A stretch of 64,000 nucleotides of DNA from assembly GCA_964035015.1 (NCBI GenBank), contig OZ035997.1, positions 81,293,269 through 81,357,268 of the forward strand, read 5' to 3'. This DNA is from Corallium rubrum. Its lineage: Eukaryota; Cnidaria; Anthozoa; Scleralcyonacea; Coralliidae. Under the pieces are notes generated by a model. It was not told the DNA's origin. It did not search any database and saw only the letters and a program-made list of their open reading frames with translations. Shown here one piece after another: positions 23,366 through 34,300 of the stretch. Both the position numbers and the translations under genes were made by a program. Each line of letters opens with the position of its first letter. The first letter of the stretch is position 1.

Positions 23366-23615
23366 ACTCGTAAGCCGCGTGACAGTTTGAAGGATTGGGC
23401 CTAGTAAACATGGCCGTTCAAATCGAAGGATATTCAGTGAATGTGGGAAGACTGCGAAGCGATTGTAACGTATTTCAAGATACCTTAGACTTTGTATCAT
23501 ACATAAGAAAGTTCATTGAACATTAAGGTTAGACAAATACACAATTTTTTGTTTATAATCGTATGCTGAAACAACTTTTCACTCGAGCCATACTGAGCCT
23601 TTCCTAAAGCCCGTG
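23366..23615 (-). repeat. Right terminal inverted repeat (250 bp)
   Basis: Partner of 12,790-13,039. The minus-strand transposase starts 256 bases inside it, so this repeat probably includes or adjoins the transposase promoter. Between repeat and start lie two copies of CCATATATGG (about 23,228 and 23,251), a CArG-box-like palindrome. Confidence 0.93.
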
Positions 23616-23622
23616 AACAAAC
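23616..23622 (+). repeat. Target-site duplication, right copy
   Basis: AACAAAC directly after the right inverted repeat. Comparison with the empty site fixes the duplication at 7 bp; no 8-bp reading fits both ends. Confidence 0.88.
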
Positions 23623-24689
23623 GCAAAATATAACAAACCGAGATCTTGGTCGATTATACATAGCTCGGGAAAAGGCCTGGGCACGAGGCAACGTCAAGAA
23701 TAGTGGTCAACAAGCTTCCCGGATTTTTCCTGACTTTCTAAAAAGTTGTAAAAAATTGAGAACAACACTGTCGAAATCAAAATTTATTCCACATGGGTAT
23801 ATTTGACATGCGGGGTTCATCGATCACCTTGTAATGTTTATCCACGATCCGCGTTTTTACAATCAGCGACAGCTTTTTGGCTCGAATCTGAAACTGAATC
23901 TGAAACTGGCCAGTTACGAATATGAAACTAAAAAATGCCGGGAGGTTCGACCCCAGAATTAGACTAGTTTTTTGCCCAATAATAGCAATATAGATTTGTT
24001 TTAGGGAGTTTGAAGTTTATATATTTTAAGATGCCAAATGTTGGAATGTTAGTGTTAAGAAACCCGATTGCAAATCCCCCCTGATTTTTTGTTTAAGCAC
24101 TCGTTTCACTTCTGGATTTTTCTTGTCCAAACGAGTAGTACTTTGAAAGAAAAAATATTTTTTCAATGTTTAAAAGAAGTTTTTAAAAGAAAAAGATGAC
24201 TCTCACGCGATTTTGTTGTCGACTTTGTTGTTTACGTTCGTGTCAGATTACTAAAGCCGCGTTTGGCTGGCTCTCTTTCTGGATTTCTCCTGGCGAAACG
24301 GTAAGCGTTTGAAAACTGTAATTTGCTTTAGACTATCAATTATATCATAATTATTGACATATTCGACAAAAGAATGGCGTAAACCTTGTACGTTTTGTCA
24401 AGAAACGGATTATATTTTAACGAGCGCTCGAGACAACATGTCGAAACGTCGCTAGAGCGTTATGTCTGGTTCGCTATCTGGATTTTTCCTGACCAAATAA
24501 AGCGCTCTACAGGCTCCAAAATAGGTTTATTTGAAGCTGACTTTCATGGACATGGGTATATTTGATAAATGATTGGCACCCACAGATAGACTTCGCGGCA
24601 ATGTACGGTTTTCTACGCAGAATGCACCTCTCTTTCCAGATTCGAATCTGAATCTGAATCTGAATGAAACTGCGAATCTGAAAACATAG
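23623..24689 (-). repeat. Inverted copy of the ~200-bp-phased repeat array
   Basis: Reverse-orientation relative of 7,900-8,880, with the phased motif at about 23,721, 24,113, 24,281 and 24,480. It continues copy A to the right of the transposon and corresponds to 51,760-52,800. No gene seen. Confidence 0.7.
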
Positions 24690-25170
24690 GTCCGACTGTT
24701 ACCCAGGCGTGTGACATATCTAGGGGGGTCCAGGAGCATGCCCCCGGGAAATTTTTGGAATTTGGATCTCTGAAGCGGTATTTCCCGCTTTCTGACAGCA
24801 CATTTGTCAAGAATTTAAAAAAACATTATTTGAATAGCGCATTCCTCCAGGTCCATGTCAGCCATATTTTTTGTGGAAATTTCCAATGTCATCCCCAGAG
24901 CCAAATTGCCCCGGCCGCGATCTCATTCTCAGAGCTGAGCCCCCGTTCCTTATGGCAACCGTGTGCATGAAAGTATTGTCCCCAGACTGCGGCAAGCCTC
25001 TGCGAGGCGTGCGCGCGACTCATTGACTCGGAAAACCTGCGGTCACATTTAAATTTTAATTTTCCCGAGAGATTGTATACATTTGAGGATTACGAATAAG
25101 ATTTAATTCGCTTTTAGCAGGTTAAGTATTAAATACCAGCACGGTGTTCTACAACCCCCCCCCCCCCCCC
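24690..25170 (-). mobile_element. Truncated relative of the 10,374-10,997 transposon
   Basis: Reverse-orientation match to the interior of 10,374-10,997, including the GCATGCCCCCGG motif and the GCAAGCCTCTGCGAGGC palindrome. It lacks both terminal repeats and ends in a poly-C run at about 25,155-25,170. The copy-B counterpart is 52,805-53,399. Confidence 0.6.
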
Positions 25171-26684
25171 TCTTCCCCGATTTTCAAAAAAGGCCTTGAT
25201 TTTCAAAATGCTTCAACAATTAACAGTATTATAAAAACCGTGATAATCGAATACTGATAAAAGTCATATTGTGCATGATGCAAACTGACAACCTTCAAAA
25301 TCCGTATAAGCACTTGATTTGCTCTCTTTGAATTTTATTAGCCAATCAGAATAAATGCTAAATACTGAACCTTATTAAATGTGCACTGTATTACATCTTT
25401 TCTGCATTTACAATAAAATTGCACTTTTCTTAACCAATCAAAGTTGGGAAGACTTTTCCATGTATTTTAATTATGCAGCAAATGTCACACTTTTTAAGTG
25501 TTTATATTTTGCACCATTTTATTTTGAATACATTTAAAAAAGTTTAAGGCTAATACTAGACTATCTCTGTCTAATAATATAAAAAAACTCAGTGTTTTTA
25601 ATCCTAATTGTATTAATGTAAACTACACTTGTTGCCAGTTCAAGTTATAATAAAGGATTAAATTTCAGAGCTACAGTTATTTACATAAGATTAATTTAAG
25701 CTATACCATACATTCACAATTATTAACTACACCAAAAAAGATGGCGACTTGTAAATTTGACCATAATTATTTTCGCGTAGTAAACATTTTTTTCTTCGGG
25801 GAATTATCGAAAAATACGGCTTGAAGAAAATAAAGTTTGATGAAAAACGTGGTTTTGCCTACTTAATCCATGTTAACATAATAAACATCATAATAGAATC
25901 AAGAATCCAAGCTTGTTATTTATTACTGATCTTTCTACATGTTCACTCAGACCTTCATCAGAGCAAATGCCAACATCGTGTTGGCTCACGTCATATAAAC
26001 AAAACAACTAAACAACTAAACAACCAGAATGACGTAAGAACACAATGGCGTAATTACGTGCTTATACGTGTATTCTAAAATTAATTAAATGACATAATGG
26101 AATCAGGATTGTTGATCGAAGAGAGGTAACCAAGTGCTATTCAATGCAATGGCTGACTCTCCAGTGAAATCGTAAGATTTTTTTAAAACTTTAATAGATT
26201 TGCTCAGATAAAGGTCTGAATCCACAGATCAAAAGTTAAGCAATAAATAATAGACTTGTGTAACCACAAATCGTTACGCTTCTGTTAAAATTTGTCACCA
26301 TGTAAACATTCAAAATAATTAATAGTAAATATTGTTTATTTAATTTTGGAAATGCTCTAAGTTTACGAAGTATTATGGTTAAATTACAGTCGCCATTTTC
26401 TGGTATCTTTTTGATATGTTGTGCAATTTTTGTTTGGGTGATTGACAGAATGTTTGTGTTTAATTATTTAGTCTATTCAGAGGTTGGATCTTGGCAAAAA
26501 AAATAACGGGTAAAGGTTTTGATTCTCAATAAAATCCGTTCAAATTAATGCAAAAGCATTTTATTTTGTGGAATAGAAATAATTTGGCCGCAAAAGATAT
26601 CCACAACTAAATCTTTAAGCAATATGAGGCTGGATTTTATTTAGGTTTGCTAAAGAGTTGAGAGCTGTTTGTCCAGTATAAACC
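25171..26684. other. AT-rich non-coding stretch
   Basis: Shared with copy B (53,400-54,985). No supportable gene; the open frame at 25,821-26,078 is not kept in copy B. Confidence 0.6.
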
Positions 26685-27115
26685 AAAACCATGCTGTCAC
26701 TTTGCAAACTAGACTTTAGTTTGTGGTGCTTGCTTCATGTTGAATATTCAGTTCTTTCACACAGAGGATAAATAAAAACGATGTATTGTCCTTGCAAACC
26801 AGTCTTTAGTGTGGCTGTTCTTTCATCTTAATATTCAGTTTTCTGAGAGAGCAGAAATAAAGCCAATGTACTACTTGTAAACCAGACTTTAATCTTGACA
26901 GTGCATGCATGTGGTTGCTTTACTTGTCTAATATTCAGTTTTTTCACACAACATATAAATAGAAGCAAGGATTCGTAGTCGCTATTTTATGTTTAAATCC
27001 AGTTTTATGACAGAGAAAAAATAGAGGCGATGTATTCTCCTTGCCAACCAGACTTTAGTCTTGATATATAGCGTTGTCGTTCTTTCATGTTTAATATTCA
27101 GTTATCGGATGAACG
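26685..27115. repeat. Degenerate ~83-90-bp tandem repeat, five units
   Basis: The landmark AGACTTTAGT (with variants) occurs at about 26,711, 26,801, 26,884 and 27,050, with a decayed unit between the last two. Each unit also has TAATATTCAGTT and GATGTATT. Copy B keeps only two units (55,012 and 55,101). Confidence 0.7.
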
Positions 27116-30100
27116 GCAGGCTTAGAATAAAACTGTAAATAATCCAACATCTGAAATAGAGTAAACTGAAGGTTGACAGTCAGAGTTAAAATGGTTCAAG
27201 GACAGCTTTCGTCAAAATAGAATTTCTCAAAGTCTTGTTGTTTGCGGTTAATGTTGGTGGAGTTCAGGTATATGAAGGAGCACGGGTTAAACATTCTTGA
27301 TATAATCTGTAGACAGTCAGAGTTAAGATAGTTCCAGATAAGTTTTGTTGAGATATTCATCCTTAGATTTAATACAATAAATCAGTGAAGATAAACAACA
27401 GGTGCGAAGCAGATGAAGAATGTCTGAAAATGTATTCCTGGTTGATCATTTCAGTGCTTGGTAACATAGATATCAAAGTTTAATGGTTGTAGTTGATATT
27501 CAGTTGTCAGTCTACCAAATGCCAGTATTCCTGGTTTTCCACATTAAAGAGATATTTACTTTGTAAAGTTCAAGCCGTTTGATTTAACTTGTAAAATAGT
27601 TCAAGTTATAATTCAAAGAATTAGGTTCAAATTTTCAGTCATCATTCCAAAAGCAACTGACAAGGCTGTAAAGCAAAGTATGCAAGGAACCAATTAGATA
27701 CCATTACACCAACTTGTGGAAGCAGAATCTTAAACTTCAGTTTCAGTTTCAAACAGATCAACCTTCAGCTTCATCACCAAGAATAATTGTCATGGTTCAA
27801 GCCTTAAAATAAGATATACTCTTTATGTACTTTTTTTGTTGTTGTAGCCAAGGTCTTGAAACTCGTCGATATAACAATTTGGGTTTCCTTGAAGGCGTCA
27901 ACAAAGCAACAGAAAGCATAGATTTAGTTATTACCACAAGTGTCTCAAATAAGAGTTGTCTTCCTGGACCAATGGTGTTAGTTTGACTTTCTCTGTTTTC
28001 AAGTACCACACAGTTAATGTTTGTTTCATCTTTGATGAAGTAACCACTGGAAGATTCCAGAAGCCGAAGATTAATTTCCAAAGTTTAAGCAGCCTTGATT
28101 TGACTAGACAAACAGCTCGATTTTTCTTTATCACTCAAATGGAAACATTGCATTGTACAATTGCTTAAAACATTAGACGCAGACATCTCAGTTCATGAAG
28201 TAATATTTAAAATAGGAGCAGCAGTGTTTTCTTATAAGATTTAAAACAAGAGGCGATAGCCGAGTATTTTACATCTCATAAAACACATACCGCGAATGTT
28301 TTGAATAGCTTCAGAAACGACCCATTTGGTAAGTTCATTGGCGTAGTAATTTTGAAAAATAATAGTCTAAGACGAGAAAATCAAGTGTAAAGTTTATGTA
28401 AATCAGGAGGATTTTTTTTATCAGAAATAAAGTTACAGACTTAGTTAGATTTCTTTTGTGCTTTCCTCATGAATTATTAATGAGGTTTTAAAGAGAATGC
28501 AACATCATATTTGAAACAAAATCTGGGCAAGGAAAATTTCTGAAATTTTATCATGTTAACACTTTACAGCCAAGACCATATGTTGTAGTGTAAAAAAATC
28601 GTCTGGTTTTATCCAGAAAAATCCAAAAGTTTCCAATAAGCTGTAAAGGGTCAAGAATATAGTTTCGCAACCATTTACAATCATTGAGGATCTTTTTCTG
28701 TGCTAAATACAATTCAACTGGTGTTAACCAGAAAAGATAAATAAGATTTTTAAAATGGCTAACAGGCTGCAAAAGGTTAAGTATCCCATCATATAATTTT
28801 TAACAAGAAGCCAACCTCTGAATTTCATTTTGACAGTGACTAACATGCAGCTATTACTTGAGTTAACTTTTGCAAAGTTACATCACGATAAATGTTTTTT
28901 ACAACTTGCGAACTTGGCTTATGGTATTCTATAGAGCGTGAAAACGTTGTATAATAATGATAAATATATGACAATTATAATTACTAAAAGCAGTGGCCTA
29001 GATAGTTCAGAATCAGTTAAAAACATTTAAACACGAAACATTCATGCCATATTTTTATATACAGAAGAGTACATTGTTAGTGCTTACGCCACTAATAACA
29101 TTATTAATTTCACATGTGGATTATAAAACACATTTTTTTGAAAGTTGTTCGTCTAGACAACGTCTTCAAACCATTTACTTTATAACGTTAGTCACCACTA
29201 CCAACACTCTTTCTCACTCTTTCCCGTAAATTTTGAAAAATACTTTAAGTTAAACGTCCAGAGTATGAGTATACGTGGAATGCTTCTTGTCAGATTCAGC
29301 TGCCTAAGATATACCTCCTGAATATGCTAGAAACTTGTATTATTAAGTGCTAAAATCTATAATAACTTTCCTATTAAAATTAGAAAAACTTTAAATTATA
29401 ATTATTTTATAGGCAGATTAGTAAAGAACCATTATTGTTAATTACTAGCCAAGAAAGTCGCTTTTCTTTGACCTACCGCGGAATATATATCACGAATATC
29501 GCGAAAATCGGTGCTATAACCTATCTACAGCACTCTTGCCAATTACTCATGTCAAATTAATATCTCAAGAGAAAACCGACTTTGTTGGCTAATAAGAAGT
29601 TATACGTCCTCGATTTATAAACAACTAATTGACAAAGGTCGGTTCAATAATCCTTACTTATAATATTAATTACAGTATATATTATATGTAACTTAGTATA
29701 TCTTAAGACACGTATATACCAACAAGATATTGTAAACTCTAAAGTGTTTTATCCTGAGTAAGTATTTACTCTATCTATTGTATAAATACGCTATATAAGC
29801 ACAATGGGCTGATGGTAGAAACGCTGTTTAACCGTTGTTATGATAATCAGGATTTAAACGAGTTTTACTGAAAATACCTGGATATTAAACTGCGAAAATA
29901 CTGACTATGTTAATTGACAACAAGACGCCTGCTTAGGCGTTCACTTGGGCTACTGATTTCTGCAACCTTTGCGCAGCCCCTGCACATGTAGAAAACCTGC
30001 CGTGCGAAACAGTGCAAAATATTTAAATATTTGAGCGAGATCTTCTATATTGGATCTTATATGAAGTGCATTAATGCTATCCCCACTAAAACTTCGCTAA

Positions 30101-31372
30101 ATTGTGAACCTGTCGAAGAAACGCTGAGTCACAACTGAAATGTTTACACGGCATTTTCAAACATATCAGACGTTTACGTTCTCAGACGTTTGCGAGAACG
30201 AAGTCAACGAAGACAGATCAAATTATACTACGTATTCATGAAGATTCATAGGTGATGGAAAAAATTGTCAATTTGTGATCACAACACTATATGATCGAAA
30301 CTGAATACGAATAAATGAAGGTGCATTTGTGACTGCGTACTTTGCAGAAACCAGTGATCGCGCAGTGTGTACAAACAGAGAATTCCCGACTCTGCATGAA
30401 GAAGTTACTGCTCTACCCGAGCATACTTCCAAGTCTTTCATCCTGTGTTTACATGACAATTTCTAGTCCTGCTACCCGGGCTGCATTTATTTTCGCACAA
30501 TACCCAGACTCGCGAATACGTTTACACACAAGCAAACAGAACTTGTGTAATACAACGTTGTCCAGAAAGAACTTATATAGACAAACATTGTCGCGTAGAC
30601 GGATCTCTGATGTTCCAGCACAGGTAAGTGAGCTAGACTGGTCTAATAACCGAGAGGCCGCTAGGAGGACTGCCTCGGTTCTCATATAAACGCAAGATGA
30701 AAATTAACAAGAAATTAAATAGTAACAAGCGCACGATCTCGGCAAAGCGGGCTTAGTCCGGTACCTGTCTACGGCCCGTCTACCGCAATCGGTGTGTGCA
30801 ATTGTTAGAATTGTGAGCGTATATAAGATCACGATACTTGCCAGCGACATTACTGATCAACAATTAAGTATACTTCAGTGAACAGCTCCAAGGACATTAG
30901 GAAAGCCAAGAAAGAAAGCATGAAGATTAGCATTTTAGCACGCCTCAGTTTCGCAGAGCCTGACGGGATGACGTAGGAAAAAAAAAGAGACGGAGCCGAA
31001 ACCTAGACTCGGCTACCCTGGTAGACCGAGTAATTACCTATTCTCTTTTGTTTTGCAATGTTGTGGTCGACGACGGTTAAATCCAAGGTTACATCTTGTT
31101 TAGCTACTCACTAAATCACCGTTTTTTGAAATGGCCTAATTATGGATGCCTAAACTAATATTTTTATATTTAATTTATAGACAATTACACGTCTTCTATC
31201 TTCTAATGTTGCATTCTTAACATAGCCTATTTGTTTTCTGTCGCGTCTCCTATCAAATAACAGTTTGAATGTTTGATATTCTGTTTAGCTTTGCCATGTA
31301 ATCCTCTTCTCAGACCTAATTTTGAATTCATAGCCAGATAGATACTTTAACTTTACCTTTCAGTCAATTCAA
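27116..31372. other. Long AT-rich non-coding stretch
   Basis: No gene I can support. A 94-codon minus-strand frame at 27,797-28,081 is also open in copy B (55,865-56,149), but the two differ by amino-acid changes at most of their base differences, so selection on a protein is not evident. The stretch lies downstream of TPR-CHAT gene A, whose 3' untranslated region must start here. Confidence 0.55.
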
Positions 31373-34300
31373 TCACAACGTCATTTCGCGAGATTTTGCT
31401 TTTATTTCTTCAATATCGTGCTTAGAAAACTTAACGTCTTCGCCGTAGATAGTAAATGGTGCCCAAACCTGTAGATCTCGAAAAAAAAGCTGTTGATGTT
31501 GTTGAAATGTGTTCATTGTCCTTCTCAAAGCCTCGCAAACCGACGTTTCGTTGCAAATTTCTTTATAGAAATTTTCCATAAACAATTGTGTACCTTCATC
31601 GTCAATAGGCCAGAGTGTGGCAAGAACGGAGCGAGCACCGGCTGCAAGAAATGCGCGTGCTAGACCAACGACTCCTTCTGAAGAGACATTCCCTCTTCCT
31701 GTATAACAACAACATAGAACAACTAACCGGGCATTTATGGGAATTTCAATAATATCTTTTTCTCTTACAAGATACGATTCTTCTTTGGGTAAGCTTGGGC
31801 TAGTTGAATTAGGATTAGGAGCAAGAAAAATTTCACCATGTCCTCCCTCCCCATGTGCGGCAATGTGAATTATGCCAGCGTTTAGAATTAATTGTAAAAC
31901 TCGTTGCTTTACGGCCTTGTCTTCTACTAAGGGTTTAGCGTCAAAAAGCGGTGCAAGACATTGCGCTTCAGCTGTGGCGGATGGGAGCGGTTCCGGTTCA
32001 AATTCTTTTCGACGAAGACTAACTTTGCCAATAGTTGGATTACCAACAAACAATGCAAAACCTAGACTAGCTTGATGTGATTGCTTCATGCTGGCATAAA
32101 GAGTGTGCAGAGATGGTGTTATTTGAATACTGTAATTTTGTGATATCGAGGAACCGTTTTCATCTTTCAATGCACAAAATGGCACAAAAAACAAAAATTT
32201 GTCAGGAACAATAATCAATTTGTTTCCTTTAATAAAACCCTTAACAGGATTGATGAGTTTCTGAAACAATTCCTGTAAAATATGAGTATGTTGTTCACTA
32301 GAAGGAGGTCTAGCCGGAGACCTCAGTTCGCCAACGCCAACAGCCTGATCATAGCTTTGCATTACATTTTTGATTTTTGACTCAGTATCTTGGCGTGTGT
32401 TGGGAAGAAATATTCTTTCGCAAGACTGGGCCTTTTTGGAAAGTATATTTTCGGAGTTCTCTAATTCACAATTTTCCGATCCTTTATTGGAATCAATAAA
32501 TTTCTCATTCACTAACACCTGGCTCCATGGTATTTCCGCAATGTTATCATGACGATCAGAAGTAGAATTTGAACTTAGTTTAAACAAGGAGGAATCACGA
32601 TTTAAATGAACAAAAAAAGTCTTAAGCAACATTTTCAAAATATCGAAAATAGAATTCTCAGGTAAAGTCAGGTCATTATTTCGTTCCAAATGTATGTGTT
32701 TAATATCATCCACGCCATTTAAAACCCATATATGAAGAAACTTATGATCAAAAGAGTAAAATAAAACAGTGGAATTATTTTTTTTGAGCAGAATACCCTT
32801 CTCAATATTGTCTATTTCTAATCTCTCGTCATTTTCGTCAATATTTTTCCAGGTCTCACGTGTATAATCGACCATGTCATCAATCTCTGATTTCTTTCGT
32901 TTCTCGATAAAAGCATGCAGCGCCTTGGCCTTTCCAAGATCAATAACTAACAATGCGGCTTCAATGCGTGTAAACAAAATAAAACAATGCATTAGAGTGA
33001 CATATTGTTGAAAGTATGCACTAGTGAATGATATCTTATTTTTGTCAACGTTCAAGTGGAATAAAATCTTATCACCACACATAACAGATCTCTTAAGAAA
33101 TGACACAGCGTTTTTTAAGTTGCTCACATCTTCCCTTTCGCGAGTTACAAACAAATACAGTGAAAAGTAAGAGACCCCTATGTTTCCTAAAGAAATGCAT
33201 TCCAAAGTTCGATCACCAATTTCTAAACTAATATTAGATGCTTCTCCAAAAAACTTAAGAGATTTTTGAAATTGCCCCATACTCAAATAGGCTCTCCCTA
33301 AATTTGCATTGTTACTTGCTATTCCTGACCGATCTCCTATTTCAGTGTTGATTTCTAGACCTTTATTGTAATAGTAAATGGCTTTTTCATACTGCCCCAA
33401 ACTAAGATAAGCATTCCCTAAATTTCCATTGTTACTTGCTATTCCTGACCGATCTCCTATTTCAGTGCTGATTTCTAGACCTTTATTGTAATAGTAAATG
33501 GCTTTTTCATACTGCCCCAAACTAAGATAAGCATTCCCTAAATTTCCATTGTCACTTGCTATTCCTGACCGATCTCCTATTTCAGTGCTGATTTCTAGAC
33601 CTTTATTGTAATAGTAAATGGCTTTTTCATACTGCCCCAAGCTAAGATAAGCATTCCCTAAATTTCCATTGTTGCTTGCTATTCCTGACCGATCTCCTAT
33701 TTCAGTGCTGGTTTCTAGACCTTTATTGTAATAGTAAATGGCTTTTTCATACTGCCCCAAACTAAGATAAGCATTCCCTAAATTTCCATTGTTACTTGCT
33801 ATTCCTGACCGATCACCTATTTCAGTGCTGATTCCTAGACCTTTACTGTAATAGTAAATGGCTTTTTCATACTGCCCCAAACAACAATAGGCAGACCCTA
33901 AATTTCCATTATTTTTTGCTATTCCTGACCGATCTCCTATTTCAGTGCTGATTTCTAGACCTTTATTGTAATAGTAAATGGCTTTTTCATACTGCCCCAA
34001 ACTAAGATAAGCATTCCCTAAATTTCCATTTTCACTTGCTATTCCTGACCGATCTCCTATTTCAGTGCTGATTTCTAGACCTTTATTGTAATAGTAAATG
34101 GCTTTTTCATACTGCCCCAAGCTAAGATAAGCATTCCCTAAATTTCCATTGTTGCTTGCTATTCCTGACCGATCTCCTATTTCAGTGCTGGTTTCTAGAC
34201 CTTTACTGTGATAGTAAATGGCTTTTTCATACTGCCCCAAACTAAGATAAGCATTCCCTAAATTCCCATTGTCACTTGCTATTCCTGACCGATCTCCTAT

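Larger units (their letters stand above)
12790..23615. mobile_element. P-superfamily-like transposon carrying a PIF1 helicase gene
   Basis: The 10,826-bp element is bounded by 250-bp terminal inverted repeats starting CACGGGCTTTAGG (a CA...TG end pair, as in P elements). It is flanked by direct AACAAAC copies. Copy B contains the uninterrupted site at 51,751-51,757 with a single AACAAAC. Inside are two convergent gene systems: a PIF1-family helicase with transposase-C-terminus-like, SAP-like and homeodomain-like segments on plus (13,277-17,128), and an intact 11-exon P/THAP9-like transposase on minus (17,770-23,110). Known P elements are about 3 kb, use 8-bp duplications and carry no helicase, so this form is unusual. 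The nearly identical repeats and intact transposase suggest a recent, possibly active insertion. It is not a Helitron: it has long inverted repeats, a target duplication and no Rep domain. Confidence 0.9.

Noticed and set aside
23930-23965. Possible tRNA B box (GGTTCGACCCC)
   Set aside because: No A box at the right distance and no cloverleaf; related repeats have GGTTCAACCCC from a palindrome, so it is coincidence.
27797-28081. 94-codon minus-strand frame, also open at 55,865-56,149
   Set aside because: Open in both copies, but most base differences change the amino acid and no splice or family context exists; likely chance retention in a recent duplicate.
30342-30689. 115-codon frame, with a shorter relative at 59,246-59,578
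   Set aside because: The two copies diverge in frame and end differently, and codon content looks random.
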